A DNA stretch of 64,000 bases, from the NCBI RefSeq assembly GCF_023721835.1, contig NZ_JAMKFE010000009.1, forward strand, positions 124,001 to 188,000, given 5' to 3'. The notes beneath the pieces were generated by a model. The model was given only the letters and a program-made list of their open reading frames with translations, was not told the origin of the DNA and ran no database searches. This stretch comes from Caldimonas mangrovi (GTDB lineage Bacteria > Pseudomonadota > Gammaproteobacteria > Burkholderiales > Burkholderiaceae_C). This document shows, piece by piece, positions 18,558 to 29,894 of the stretch. Every line of letters starts with the position of its first letter. Within the stretch, counting starts at the first letter, position 1. A program made the translations under genes and the position numbers.

Positions 18558-19901
18558 ATGAAACCCGTCATCGCCCTGGTCGGACGGCCCAACGTCGGCA
18601 AGTCGACGTTGTTCAACCGCATGACGAAATCGCGCGACGCGATCGTCGCCGACTTCGCCGGGCTGACCCGCGACCGTCACTATGGCGATGGCCGCCTCGG
18701 CGAGCACGACTTCATCGTCATCGACACCGGCGGCTTCGAGCCCGATTCGTCGACCGGCATCGTCAAGGAAATGGCCAAGCAGACGCGCCAGGCCGTGGCC
18801 GAGGCTGACGCGGTGGTCTTCGTCGTCGACGTGCGTGCCGGTTTATCGGCCCAGGACCACGACATCGCGCGTTACCTGCGGACCGTGAACAAGCATGTGA
18901 TCCTCGCCGCCAACAAGGCCGAGGGCATGAAAGACGCGCCGCAACTGGCCGAGTTCTTCGAACTGGGCATGGGCGAGCCGATGGCCGTATCGGCCGCACA
19001 CGGGCAGGGCGTGCGCAGCCTGATCGAGACTGCGCTCGAGCCATTCGTGTTCGACGAGCCCGACGAGGACGTATCGGACGAAGAGCGCGCGCTTGTCGTC
19101 CGGCTGGCCGTGGCTGGCCGGCCCAATGTCGGCAAGTCCACGCTGATCAACACGTGGCTGGGTGAGGAGCGCCTGGTCGCCTTCGACATGCCGGGCACGA
19201 CGCGCGACGCAATCTCGGTGCCTTTCGAGCGCAACGGCCAGCGCTTCGAGCTGATCGACACTGCCGGGCTGCGCCGCAAAGGCAAGGTGTTCGAGGCCAT
19301 CGAGAAGTTCTCGGTGGTCAAGACGCTCCAGGCGATCGCCGAATCCAACGTCGTCGTGCTGTTGCTCGATGCGACGCAGGGCGTCACCGACCAGGACGCT
19401 CATATCGCCGGCTACATCCTCGACAACGGCCGCGCCGTGGTGCTGGCCGTCAACAAGTGGGATGCGGTGGACGACTACCAGCGGCAGATGCTGCAGCGGT
19501 CGATCGAGCAGCGGCTGGCTTTCCTGAAGTTTGCGCCCATCCTGCATATCTCGGCGCTCAAGCGCCAAGGGCTCGGGCCGCTGTGGAAGGCGATCAGCGA
19601 GGCGCATGCCTCTGCCTTCAAGAAGATGTCCACACCGGTGCTCACGCGTCTGGTGCACGAGGCGGTGGAGTTCCAGGCGCCGAAGCGTGCCGGCATGTTC
19701 CGGCCCAAGTTGCGCTATGCACACCAGGGCGGCATGAACCCTCCGATCATCGTGATCCACGGCAACTCGCTGGAACACGTCACCGATGCCTACAAGCGCT
19801 TCCTGGAGGGCCGCTTCCGCGAGCACTTCAAGCTGGTCGGCACCCCCTTGCGTGTGGAGATGCGTTCGTCCCGCAACCCCTTCACGGACAAGGATTCCTG
19901 A
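18558..19901 (+). CDS. der: Ribosome biogenesis GTPase Der (EngA)
   Basis: Der is an essential double GTPase needed for 50S subunit assembly. The 447-residue protein has two G domains, each with GRPNVGKST (residues 8-16 and again at about 190), a DTGG or DTAG G3 motif, and NKAE or NKWD G4 motifs. A C-terminal KH-like domain follows ([28 protein letters not shown]). Its position after bamB is conserved. No terminator is seen before hfq. Confidence 0.97.
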   Translation: MKPVIALVGRPNVGKSTLFNRMTKSRDAIVADFAGLTRDRHYGDGRLGEHDFIVIDTGGFEPDSSTGIVKEMAKQTRQAVAEADAVVFVVDVRAGLSAQDHDIARYLRTVNKHVILAANKAEGMKDAPQLAEFFELGMGEPMAVSAAHGQGVRSLIETALEPFVFDEPDEDVSDEERALVVRLAVAGRPNVGKSTLINTWLGEERLVAFDMPGTTRDAISVPFERNGQRFELIDTAGLRRKGKVFEAIEKFSVVKTLQAIAESNVVVLLLDATQGVTDQDAHIAGYILDNGRAVVLAVNKWDAVDDYQRQMLQRSIEQRLAFLKFAPILHISALKRQGLGPLWKAISEAHASAFKKMSTPVLTRLVHEAVEFQAPKRAGMFRPKLRYAHQGGMNPPIIVIHGNSLEHVTDAYKRFLEGRFREHFKLVGTPLRVEMRSSRNPFTDKDS

Positions 19902-19968
19902 CTTTTACCCGGCCCCTGTAGGGCTGTGTTAACGTGCAGGTTCCAAAACTTTCAACACGGAGCATATC

Positions 19969-20211
19969 GTGAGCAATAAAGGGCAGCTTTTACAAGACCC
20001 CTTTCTGAACCTGCTGCGCAAGGAACACGTGCCGGTGTCGATCTACCTCGTCAACGGCATCAAGCTGCAGGGCCACATCGAGTCTTTTGATCAGTATGTG
20101 GTGCTTTTGCGCAATACCGTGACCCAGATGGTGTACAAGCACGCCATTTCCACGGTGGTCCCCGGCCGGGCGGTGAATTTCCACGCCGGTGAATCGGCCG
20201 ACTCCAACTGA
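19969..20211 (+). CDS. hfq: RNA-binding protein Hfq
   Basis: Hfq is a hexameric Sm-like RNA chaperone for small-RNA regulation. The 80-residue protein has the full Sm1 motif ([27 protein letters not shown]) and Sm2 motif ([11 protein letters not shown]), with a short C-terminal tail ([15 protein letters not shown]), as in other betaproteobacteria. GTG 19969 is the start: the protein begins [13 protein letters not shown] as in known Hfq, and CGGAG lies upstream. It is followed by hflX, hflK and hflC in the classical arrangement, with a hairpin in the 58-base region before hflX. Confidence 0.97.
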   Translation: MSNKGQLLQDPFLNLLRKEHVPVSIYLVNGIKLQGHIESFDQYVVLLRNTVTQMVYKHAISTVVPGRAVNFHAGESADSN

Positions 20212-20218
20212 AGTGCAT

Positions 20219-20240
20219 GAGGGTCCGGCGACGGACCCTC
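20219..20240 (+). promoter_or_regulatory. Perfect 9-bp hairpin between hfq and hflX
   Basis: Arms GAGGGTCCG (20219-20227) and CGGACCCTC (20232-20240) enclose a GCGA loop of the stable GNRA type. No T-run follows, so intrinsic termination is not expected. It could slow transcription, limit hflX translation or stabilise the hfq 3' end; the role is inferred only from position. Confidence 0.55.
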
Positions 20241-20269
20241 CATGCGAACGCCTGGCGGCGGCAAAGACT

Positions 20270-21517
20270 TTGACTCCTTCCGACAACGAGAGCCTTCCCC
20301 GTACCATCCTGGTGGGCGTGGACCTTGGTCCCGGCTCGCCGTTCGACCCCACCCTAGACGAACTCGCGTTGCTGGCCGAATCGGCCGGCGACGAGCCCGT
20401 GGCCCGCCTGACGGCGCGGCGCAAGGCCCCAGATGCCGCGCTGTTCGTCGGCGAGGGCAAGGCCGACGAGATCAAGCTGCTGGTCAGCGAACATGACGCT
20501 GCATCGGTGCTGTTCGACCAGGCGCTGTCGCCCGCGCAGCAGCGCAATCTCGAGCGCCACCTCGGTGTGCCAGTGGCCGATCGCACGATGCTGATCCTGG
20601 AGATCTTCGGGCAGCGCGCCAAGAGCCATGAAGGCAAGCTGCAGGTCGAGCTTGCACGGCTTCAATATCTTTCCACTCGCCTGGTGCGCAGGTGGACCCA
20701 CCTGGAACGTCAACGCGGCGGCGTGGGCCACCGCGGTGGCCCGGGCGAAACCCAGATCGAACTCGACCGTCGCATGATCGGGCAGCGTATCAAGGCGCTG
20801 AAGCTGCAGCTCGAGAAGGTCAAGCGCCAGCGCAGCACGCAGCGGCGCTCACGCGCTCGCAACAACACCTACAGCGTTTCGCTGGTCGGCTATACGAACG
20901 CCGGCAAGTCGACGCTGTTCAATGCACTGGTCAAGGCGCGCACCTATGCGGCCGACCAGCTGTTCGCAACGCTGGACACCACCACTCGCCAGCTCTATTT
21001 GTCGGAAGCTGCGCGCTCCGTGTCTCTGTCCGACACGGTCGGCTTCATCCGCGACCTGCCGCACACCTTGGTCGAAGCCTTCCAGGCGACCTTGCAGGAG
21101 GCCGCCGATGCCGACTTGCTGCTGCACGTCGTCGATGCCGCCAGTTCGACTTGGCGTGAACAGCTCGACGAGGTGCAGCGAGTGCTGCACGAGATCGGCG
21201 CTGAACGGGTGCCGCAGCTTCTGGTGTTCAACAAGCTGGACGCGTTGGAGGCCACGCAGCGGCCACGCAACCTCGTGGACGCCTTCGAGATCGAGGGCGG
21301 CCGCTCCGTGCCACGTGTCTTCCTCAGCGCGGCCAAGGGCGAGGGCCTGGATGAATTGCGCCATATCATTGCGCAGGCGGCAGTGGGGGCGTTCTCGGCG
21401 CTGGCCGGTCATGCCGACGAGGGAACCTCCGCCACCGAAGGCAGTTCACAAGAAATCGCCGTGACGCAAGACTCCAACGCCGCGACGCAGAATTCCGTTT
21501 CTTTTGCACGAGCATGA
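20270..21517 (+). CDS. hflX: GTPase HflX
   Basis: HflX is a ribosome-associated GTPase that splits stalled 70S ribosomes. It has an N-terminal HflX domain (APDAALFVGEGKADEIK, ALSPAQQRNLERHLGVPVADRTMLILEIF), a coiled GGRGPGE-like linker (RGGPGETQIELDRR), and a G domain with GYTNAGKSTLF, DTVGF and FNKLD motifs. The start is uncertain. TTG 20270 is chosen because the conserved sequence (TILVGVD) starts 11 residues later. The GTGs at 20189 and 20213 would require reading through the perfect hairpin, and they also lack a Shine-Dalgarno. The stop overlaps the hflK ATG (ATGA). Confidence 0.93.
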   Translation: MTPSDNESLPRTILVGVDLGPGSPFDPTLDELALLAESAGDEPVARLTARRKAPDAALFVGEGKADEIKLLVSEHDAASVLFDQALSPAQQRNLERHLGVPVADRTMLILEIFGQRAKSHEGKLQVELARLQYLSTRLVRRWTHLERQRGGVGHRGGPGETQIELDRRMIGQRIKALKLQLEKVKRQRSTQRRSRARNNTYSVSLVGYTNAGKSTLFNALVKARTYAADQLFATLDTTTRQLYLSEAARSVSLSDTVGFIRDLPHTLVEAFQATLQEAADADLLLHVVDAASSTWREQLDEVQRVLHEIGAERVPQLLVFNKLDALEATQRPRNLVDAFEIEGGRSVPRVFLSAAKGEGLDELRHIIAQAAVGAFSALAGHADEGTSATEGSSQEIAVTQDSNAATQNSVSFARA

Positions 21518-22908
21518 ACACAAGCACCTCTCACGCAACCCCCGGTCCCGCAGACAGCGGTTTTCCCGCGCGACTGTCGGACGTTGCCGTCTCCTTCGTG
21601 AGAGCCGTCGGTGCGACCGCGAGCCGCGGCGCCCAGCGCATGTTCAATCTCAACGACTCGCGCTGGGGTCGCAGGATCGAGCCGCAAGAGAACGAACCCA
21701 CGCGCAACCAGGGGTCGGGTGGCGGCGGCCGCAATGACGGCCCGCCGGATCTCGACGAGCTGTGGCGCGACTTCAACCGCAAGCTCTCCGGTCTGTTCGG
21801 CGGCAAGGGCGGTGGCTCGCGTCCTGGAGGGCCGGACGGTGGCGGATCGTTCCAGCCGGACATGAAGGGCGCCGGCCTGGGAGCGGTGCTGATCATCGGT
21901 GTCGTCGTGCTGATCTGGCTGGGCAGCGGCTTTTTCATCGTGCAGGAAGGTCACCAGGCGGTGGTGATGTCCTTCGGCAAGTACAGCCACACGGCCGAAG
22001 CGGGGTTCAAGTGGCGCATGCCCTATCCGTTCCAGTCGCACGAAGTGGTGCCGGTCACGCAACTGCGCTCCGTGGACGTGGGCACGTCGTCGGTTGTGCA
22101 GCAGACAGGGTTGCGCGATTCGTCGATGCTGACGCAGGACGAGAACATCGTCGATATCCGCTTCACCGTGCAGTACCGTCTGAAGGACGTGAAGCAGTAC
22201 GTCTTCGAGAACCGCCGCCCTGACGACGCGGTCGTGCAGGCGGCCGAGTCTGCCGTGCGCGAAATCGTCGGCCGCAGCCAGATGGATTCGGTGCTGTACG
22301 AGCAGCGTGATGCCATCGCCGCGGACTTGGTGAAGTCCATTCAAGCCCAGCTCGACCGGCTCAATGCCGGCATCCTGATTTCCAATGTCAACGTCCAGAG
22401 CGTGCAGCCGCCGGAGCAGGTTCAATCTGCCTTCGACGACGCCTTCCGTGCGACGGCCGACCGCGAGCGCCTGAAAAACGAGGCGCAAGCCTATGCCAAC
22501 GAGGTGATCCCGCGTGCGCAGGGCTCCGCCTCGAGGTTGCGGGAAGAAGCCGAGGGCTATCGGGCGCGCGTCGTTTCGCAAGCTGAGGGCGATGCAGACC
22601 GCTTTCGCAGTGTGTTGGTCGAATACGAGAAGGCACCGGGTGTCACCCGTGACCGCCTCTACATCGAGACCATGCAGCAGATCTACTCGAACGCGACCAA
22701 AGTGCTGATCGACACGCGCAGCAACAGCAATCTGCTGTATCTGCCGCTCGACCGGCTGATGCAGCAGGCCGCAGGGACCGACGGCGGCGCCACCTACGCT
22801 CCGCCCGGTGGCTCCTCGCCTGCGTCGACGGATCCCACGGCAGTGCCGTCGGGGGGCGACATCCGCTCACGCGACAATCAGCGCAGCCGCGAGCGCGAGA
22901 GCCGCTGA
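21514..22908 (+). CDS. hflK: FtsH protease activity modulator HflK
   Basis: HflK is an inner-membrane SPFH/prohibitin-family protein that, with HflC, encloses and modulates the FtsH protease. The 464-residue product from ATG 21514 has a Gly-rich cytoplasmic segment, one membrane helix (GAVLIIGVVVLIWLGSGFFIV, about 128-148), the SPFH domain (VVMSFGKY, ENIVDIRFTVQYRL), and a coiled coil (NEVIPRAQGSASRLREEAEGYRA). HflK homologues usually begin near SLNDPxWG, which matches FNLNDSRWGRR after the ATG at 21640. The first 42 residues may therefore not be translated, although the ATGA overlap with hflX supports the earlier start. Confidence 0.93.
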   Translation: MNTSTSHATPGPADSGFPARLSDVAVSFVRAVGATASRGAQRMFNLNDSRWGRRIEPQENEPTRNQGSGGGGRNDGPPDLDELWRDFNRKLSGLFGGKGGGSRPGGPDGGGSFQPDMKGAGLGAVLIIGVVVLIWLGSGFFIVQEGHQAVVMSFGKYSHTAEAGFKWRMPYPFQSHEVVPVTQLRSVDVGTSSVVQQTGLRDSSMLTQDENIVDIRFTVQYRLKDVKQYVFENRRPDDAVVQAAESAVREIVGRSQMDSVLYEQRDAIAADLVKSIQAQLDRLNAGILISNVNVQSVQPPEQVQSAFDDAFRATADRERLKNEAQAYANEVIPRAQGSASRLREEAEGYRARVVSQAEGDADRFRSVLVEYEKAPGVTRDRLYIETMQQIYSNATKVLIDTRSNSNLLYLPLDRLMQQAAGTDGGATYAPPGGSSPASTDPTAVPSGGDIRSRDNQRSRERESR

Positions 22909-22945
22909 CCCGCCAGAACAAGACCAAGATACAGAGGCGCTCCTC

Positions 22946-23830
22946 ATGAACCGCATCGGATTGATTGTTTCGACCTTCCTGCTGCTCGTCGTCATTGCCG
23001 GCTCGACGCTGTTCGTCGTCGACCAGCGCCAGGCGGCAGTGGTCTACGCCCTCGGCGAGATCAAGGAGGTCGTGGTGGACCCGGGTCTGAAGGTCAAGAT
23101 GCCGCCGCCGTTCCAGAACGTCGTGTTCCTGGACCGCCGCATCCAGACACTCGACAGCCCTGAAACCCGCCCCATCTTTACCGCTGAAAAGAAAAGCCTG
23201 GTGATCGACTGGCTGGTGAAGTGGCGCATCGTCGACCCGCGGCAGTTCATTCGCAACAACGGCGTCGACATGCGCAACGCCGAGATCCGGTTGGCGCCGA
23301 TCGTCCAGGCTGCTTTCAACGAAGAGGTGACGAAGCGCACCGTGCGCGAGGTGTTGGCGACGCAGCGTGAGCAAGTCATGCAAGGGGTGCACGCGCGCTT
23401 GGCCGATGACGCCAAGAGCTTCGGCATCGAGATCGTGGATGTGCGCACCAAGCGTGTCGACTTCCATACCAACATCACCGAGTCGGTGTACCGGCGCATG
23501 GAATCGGAGCGCAAGCGCGTGGCCAGCGAACTGCGCTCGACGGGGGCGGCCGAAGGCGAGCAGATCCGTGCCGACGCCGACAGGCAGCGCGACGTCATCA
23601 TCGCTCAGGCCTACCGCGACGCGCAAAAGATCAAGGGTGAGGGCGACGCCAAGGCGTCAGCTCTTTACGCGGGCGCCTTTGGCCGCGACCCGCAGTTCGC
23701 CCAGTTCTACCGCAGCCTGGAAGCCTACCGTCAGAGCTTCCGCAACCGTTCAGACGTGCTGGTGCTCGACCCGGCCACGAACGATTTCTTCCGGGCCATG
23801 CGCGGCGGCTCACCAGTACCGCGCAAGTGA
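22946..23830 (+). CDS. hflC: FtsH protease activity modulator HflC
   Basis: HflC is the partner of HflK in the periplasm-facing SPFH complex around FtsH. It has 294 residues, close to family length (334 in E. coli). It starts with a membrane anchor (RIGLIVSTFLLLVVIAGSTLFVV) immediately followed by DQRQAAVVYALGEIKEV. The SPFH core includes KSLVIDWLVKWRIVDPRQFI, and the tail includes RMESERKRVASELRSTGAAEGE. The ATG at 22946 is fixed by the membrane anchor and preceded by GAGGCG. It lies 37 bases after hflK. Confidence 0.95.
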   Translation: MNRIGLIVSTFLLLVVIAGSTLFVVDQRQAAVVYALGEIKEVVVDPGLKVKMPPPFQNVVFLDRRIQTLDSPETRPIFTAEKKSLVIDWLVKWRIVDPRQFIRNNGVDMRNAEIRLAPIVQAAFNEEVTKRTVREVLATQREQVMQGVHARLADDAKSFGIEIVDVRTKRVDFHTNITESVYRRMESERKRVASELRSTGAAEGEQIRADADRQRDVIIAQAYRDAQKIKGEGDAKASALYAGAFGRDPQFAQFYRSLEAYRQSFRNRSDVLVLDPATNDFFRAMRGGSPVPRK

Positions 23831-23840
23831 CACGCGCCCG

Positions 23841-24029
23841 ATGAGCGAGGTGCTCTGGACGGCAGTTGCGTTGGTGTTCGTTCTGGAAGGACTGCTGCCT
23901 TTCCTGAGCCCGGGCAGCTGGCGGCGGGTGTTCGAGCAGGCGCTGCGGCTCACCGACGGCCAGTTGCGCTTCCTGGGACTCGCCAGCCTGCTGAGCGGCT
24001 TGCTGTTGCTGTGGCTGCTTGCGTCTTGA
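23841..24029 (+). CDS. yjeT: YjeT family (DUF2065) small membrane protein
   Basis: This is a 62-residue protein with two hydrophobic helices (LWTAVALVFVLEGLLPFLSP and LRFLGLASLLSGLLLLWLL). The DUF2065 signature EGLLPFLSPGSWRRVF is present. Function is unknown in the family, which is often found right after hflC, as here (10-base gap). It probably shares the hfl transcript and sits in the inner membrane. Confidence 0.82.
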   Translation: MSEVLWTAVALVFVLEGLLPFLSPGSWRRVFEQALRLTDGQLRFLGLASLLSGLLLLWLLAS

Positions 24030-24088
24030 GTGCGCCTTTCCTAACTTGAAGATGCGCCAGGTGAGGCGGCTGGCTTCCGGCACGCCGG

Positions 24089-24094
24089 TACAAT
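24089..24094 (+). promoter_or_regulatory. Candidate -10 for hisZ-purA
   Basis: TACAAT lies 27 bases before the hisZ ATG, in the 92-base gap after yjeT. No clear -35 is seen. The same hexamer occurs upstream of scpB and ndk. Confidence 0.35.
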
Positions 24095-24121
24095 CGCGGT
24101 TTTAATCCCCCGGTGGTTTTT

Positions 24122-26687
<2,566 letters not shown>

Positions 26688-26747
26688 TCGGGTGGCTGCT
26701 TTGATCGCTTGAACATCACGGCTTTACGCCCCGCGCTAGGAACTCGC

Positions 26748-27269
26748 ATGCTGACCGATGACGGCAAACACCTTTATGTCTCCTGGGACGAGTACCACAT
26801 GCTGATCGAGCGCCTTGCGCTCAAGGTCCACAACTCGGGCTGGCAATTCGATCAGATCTTGTGCCTGGCACGCGGGGGCATGCGTCCAGGGGATGTGCTG
26901 TCACGCGTGTTCGACAAGCCACTGGCCATCATGTCGACCAGTTCCTACCGGGCCGAAGCAGGCACCATCCAGGGCCGGCTCGACATGGCAAAGTACATCA
27001 CGATGCCCAAGGGCGAGCTTGCGGGCCGAGTGCTGCTCGTCGACGACCTCGCCGATTCGGGGATCACGTTGCGCGCGGTGGTCGACCGCTTGCGCGGCAT
27101 GCCGGCGATCGCCGAACTGCGTTCCTCGGTGATCTGGGTGAAGGGGGTGTCCAGCTACACGCCCGACTATTTCGTCGAGACCTTGCCTACGAGCCCCTGG
27201 ATTCACCAGCCTTTCGAGGAGTACGACAATCTTCGCCCCGAAGGGCTGGCGAAGAAGTACGAGGTCTGA
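26748..27269 (+). CDS. Purine-type phosphoribosyltransferase
   Basis: This is a 173-residue type I phosphoribosyltransferase. The PRPP-binding loop VLLVDDLADSGIT lies at 95-107, and the segment CLARGGMRPGD at 39-49 is a typical pyrophosphate loop. The hypoxanthine, guanine or xanthine specificity cannot be read from the sequence. Location right after purA supports a purine-salvage role. ATG 26748 has AGGAA 6 bases upstream; an in-frame ATT/TTG extension back to 26709 is unsupported. It is cytosolic. Confidence 0.85.
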   Translation: MLTDDGKHLYVSWDEYHMLIERLALKVHNSGWQFDQILCLARGGMRPGDVLSRVFDKPLAIMSTSSYRAEAGTIQGRLDMAKYITMPKGELAGRVLLVDDLADSGITLRAVVDRLRGMPAIAELRSSVIWVKGVSSYTPDYFVETLPTSPWIHQPFEEYDNLRPEGLAKKYEV

Positions 27270-27471
27270 GCCGCCATCGCCCCAACATCGTCTGCCACGC
27301 AACACGTTGCATCTGCCAGTCGTCGCAAAGCTGGCCGTCCCCGCAGGGGGCACCGGCTTTGCTTGCTTTGGGCGGAACTCCTGGGGCACGATGGATGCAT
27401 GTCGATGCGCATGTGCCACGATGCCGAACCGAGGCTCGCAGCAATCGCCGGATGGGAAGGGCCCAAGCGGA

Positions 27472-27501
27472 AAGGCCTCGCATCTTGCGATGCGAGGCCT
27501 T
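27472..27501 (-). terminator. Perfect-stem terminator downstream of tRNA-Leu
   Basis: Arms AAGGCCTCGCATC (27472-27484) and GATGCGAGGCCTT (27489-27501) form a 13-bp perfect stem with a 4-base loop. On the minus strand it lies 6 bases past the CCA end and is followed by TTTCC, which is a short U-tract. Confidence 0.8.
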
Positions 27502-27507
27502 CGTATC

Positions 27508-27592
<85 letters not shown>

Positions 27593-27623
27593 TTTTGCCT
27601 GACCGACAATTCGAATATCTCTA

Positions 27624-29885
27624 GTGCCGAACAGAGAAGGAGATTCTATCATCAAAAATTCAAACGTATCAAGTCCTCCCGCCGGCCCCTCGCTGATGAG
27701 CGAAGTCGAAGGCACCGTGCAAGGCCATCGAGACGGGCATGGTTTCCTGTTGCGCGACGATCGTGAAGCCGACGTCTACCTGTCGCCGCAGGAAATGCGT
27801 GCGGTACTGCACCGCGACCGCGTGCGGGTGCGCATCATCCGCTATGACCGCAAGGGGCGCCCCGAGGGTCGTGTCCTGGAAATCCTCGATCGCCGCAAGG
27901 CGCCGATCATCGGGCGACTGTTGCACGAGAACGGCGTCTGGGTTGTGGCCCCGGAGGACAAGCGCTATGGCCAGGACATCCTGATCCCAAAGAACGCCAC
28001 TGCGAAGGCGCAGGCGGGGCAGGTGGTGGCAGTCGAACTGACCGAACCGCCATCGCTGTATTCGCAGCCGGTGGGTCGCGTCACCGAGGTGCTGGGTGAG
28101 ATCGACGATCCCGGCATGGAAATCGAGATCGCTGTACGCAAGTACGAAGTGCCGCACCAGTTCTCGCCCGAGACGATAGCCGAGACCGCGAAGCTGCCCG
28201 ACAGCGTTCGCCCTGTCGATTGCAAGCATCGCGTTGACCTGACCGACGTGCCGCTCGTCACCATCGATGGCGAGGACGCCCGCGACTTCGACGACGCCGT
28301 GTACTGCGAGCCGGTGAAGGTAGCTCGAGGCAAGGGCTGGCGGCTGGTGGTCGCGATTGCCGACGTCAGCCACTACGTGAAACCTGGCGAGCCGCTCGAC
28401 GTCGACGCCTACGAGCGCGCGACGTCGGTGTACTTCCCGCGCCGGGTGATTCCGATGCTGCCCGAGAAGCTCTCGAACGGCCTGTGCTCGCTCAACCCCG
28501 AGGAAGATCGGCTCTCGATGGTGTGCGACATGCTCGTCAATGCGAAGGGCGAGATTCACGCCTACCAGTTCTTCCCCGCCGTGATCCGCTCGCATGCGCG
28601 GCTCACGTACACCGAGGTCGCGGCGATCCTGGCGAATACGCGCGGCCCTGAAGCGACGCGACGCGAAGTGCTGGTACCGCACCTGCTGAACCTGCATGAG
28701 GTCTACCGGGCGCTGCTGCGTGAGCGCGGCGAGCGCGGTGCCGTCGACTTCGAGACCACCGAGACCCAGATCGTCTGCGACGACAACGGCCGCATCGAGA
28801 AGATCGTGCCACGCGTGCGCACAGAGGCGCACCGGCTGATCGAGGAGGCGATGCTCGCGGCCAACGTCTGCTCGGCCGATTTCATCGCGCGTGCCAACCA
28901 CCCGGCGCTGTACCGGGTACACGAGGGCCCCACGCCCGAGAAGCGCACCATCCTGCAGAACTATCTGCGCGCGCTCGGCATCGGCATGGGGATCAGTGAC
29001 GACCCGAAGCCCGGCGAGTTCCAGGCAATTGCAGCTGCCACCAAGGAGCGGCCCGACTCGGCGCAGATCCACATGATGCTGTTGCGCTCGATGCAGCAGG
29101 CGATCTACACGCCTGCCAACAGCGGCCACTTCGGGCTGGCCTACGAGGCCTACACCCACTTCACGAGCCCGATCCGGCGCTATCCGGACTTGCTGGTGCA
29201 CCGTGTCATCAAGGCGTTGCTCATCGGCAAGCGCTATCAACTGATCGGGGTGGCCGAGGAAGAGCATCCGAAGCGGACAGGCCGCAAGCCGGCGGCCGTG
29301 AATGAACTCGCGCAATGGGAGGCCGCCGGCATCCATTGCAGTGCGTGCGAGCGGCGCGCCGACGAAGCCTCGCGCGATGTTGAAGCCTGGTTGAAGTGCC
29401 GCTTCATGCGCGAGCATCTCGGCGAGGAGTACAGCGGCACCATCAGTGCTGTCACGAGCTTCGGGCTGTTCGTGCAACTCGATGCGCTGTATGTCGAGGG
29501 ACTGATTCACATCACCGAGCTTGGCGGCGAGTACTACCGCTTCGACGAGGTGCGACAGGAGCTGCGCGGCGAGCGCACGGGGGTGCGCTACGTCGTCGGC
29601 GGCCGGGTGCGCGTACAGGTCAGTCGGGTCGACCTCGACGGACGCAAGATCGACTTCCGCATGGTGCGGGACACCGCGGACGAGCGGCTCGTGGCACGTG
29701 CGTTGCGGGACAAGGGGGCCACCGGCAAGGTGGCCGAGCTGAAGGGCGTCCAGGAGGCCGATCGTGAGGTCAAGTCACGCACGCGTGCCACGGCACGCAA
29801 GAGCCCAGGCCGCACGAATGCGAAAGCTCATCCGGTGAAAGCGGCAAAAAGCGCCGCCAAGAAGTCGCGCCCGCGGCGCAGCTGA
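27624..29885 (+). CDS. rnr: Ribonuclease R
   Basis: RNase R is a 3'-to-5' exoribonuclease of the RNB/RNase II family that degrades structured RNA. The order is a cold-shock domain (GTVQGHRDGHGFLLRDD), CSD2, the RNB catalytic core (TIDGEDARDFDDAVYC, with the metal-binding aspartates), HFTSPIRRYPDLLVHR, and an S1 domain (GEEYSGTISAVTSFGLFVQL). The C-terminus is a basic Lys/Arg/Ala tail. The length of 753 residues fits. The start is problematic. GTG 27624 is the longest canonical choice, ATG 27696 lies at the edge of the conserved domain, and the only strong Shine-Dalgarno (GAAGGAG, 27636-27642) precedes ATC codons at 27648 and 27651. Confidence 0.93.
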   Translation: MPNREGDSIIKNSNVSSPPAGPSLMSEVEGTVQGHRDGHGFLLRDDREADVYLSPQEMRAVLHRDRVRVRIIRYDRKGRPEGRVLEILDRRKAPIIGRLLHENGVWVVAPEDKRYGQDILIPKNATAKAQAGQVVAVELTEPPSLYSQPVGRVTEVLGEIDDPGMEIEIAVRKYEVPHQFSPETIAETAKLPDSVRPVDCKHRVDLTDVPLVTIDGEDARDFDDAVYCEPVKVARGKGWRLVVAIADVSHYVKPGEPLDVDAYERATSVYFPRRVIPMLPEKLSNGLCSLNPEEDRLSMVCDMLVNAKGEIHAYQFFPAVIRSHARLTYTEVAAILANTRGPEATRREVLVPHLLNLHEVYRALLRERGERGAVDFETTETQIVCDDNGRIEKIVPRVRTEAHRLIEEAMLAANVCSADFIARANHPALYRVHEGPTPEKRTILQNYLRALGIGMGISDDPKPGEFQAIAAATKERPDSAQIHMMLLRSMQQAIYTPANSGHFGLAYEAYTHFTSPIRRYPDLLVHRVIKALLIGKRYQLIGVAEEEHPKRTGRKPAAVNELAQWEAAGIHCSACERRADEASRDVEAWLKCRFMREHLGEEYSGTISAVTSFGLFVQLDALYVEGLIHITELGGEYYRFDEVRQELRGERTGVRYVVGGRVRVQVSRVDLDGRKIDFRMVRDTADERLVARALRDKGATGKVAELKGVQEADREVKSRTRATARKSPGRTNAKAHPVKAAKSAAKKSRPRRS

Positions 29886-29894
29886 GGTGCTGCT

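Noticed and set aside
27270-27471. Possible small RNA or riboswitch in the gap after the phosphoribosyltransferase
   Set aside because: Only the tRNA terminator at its end is supported; I see no other structure or promoter pattern.
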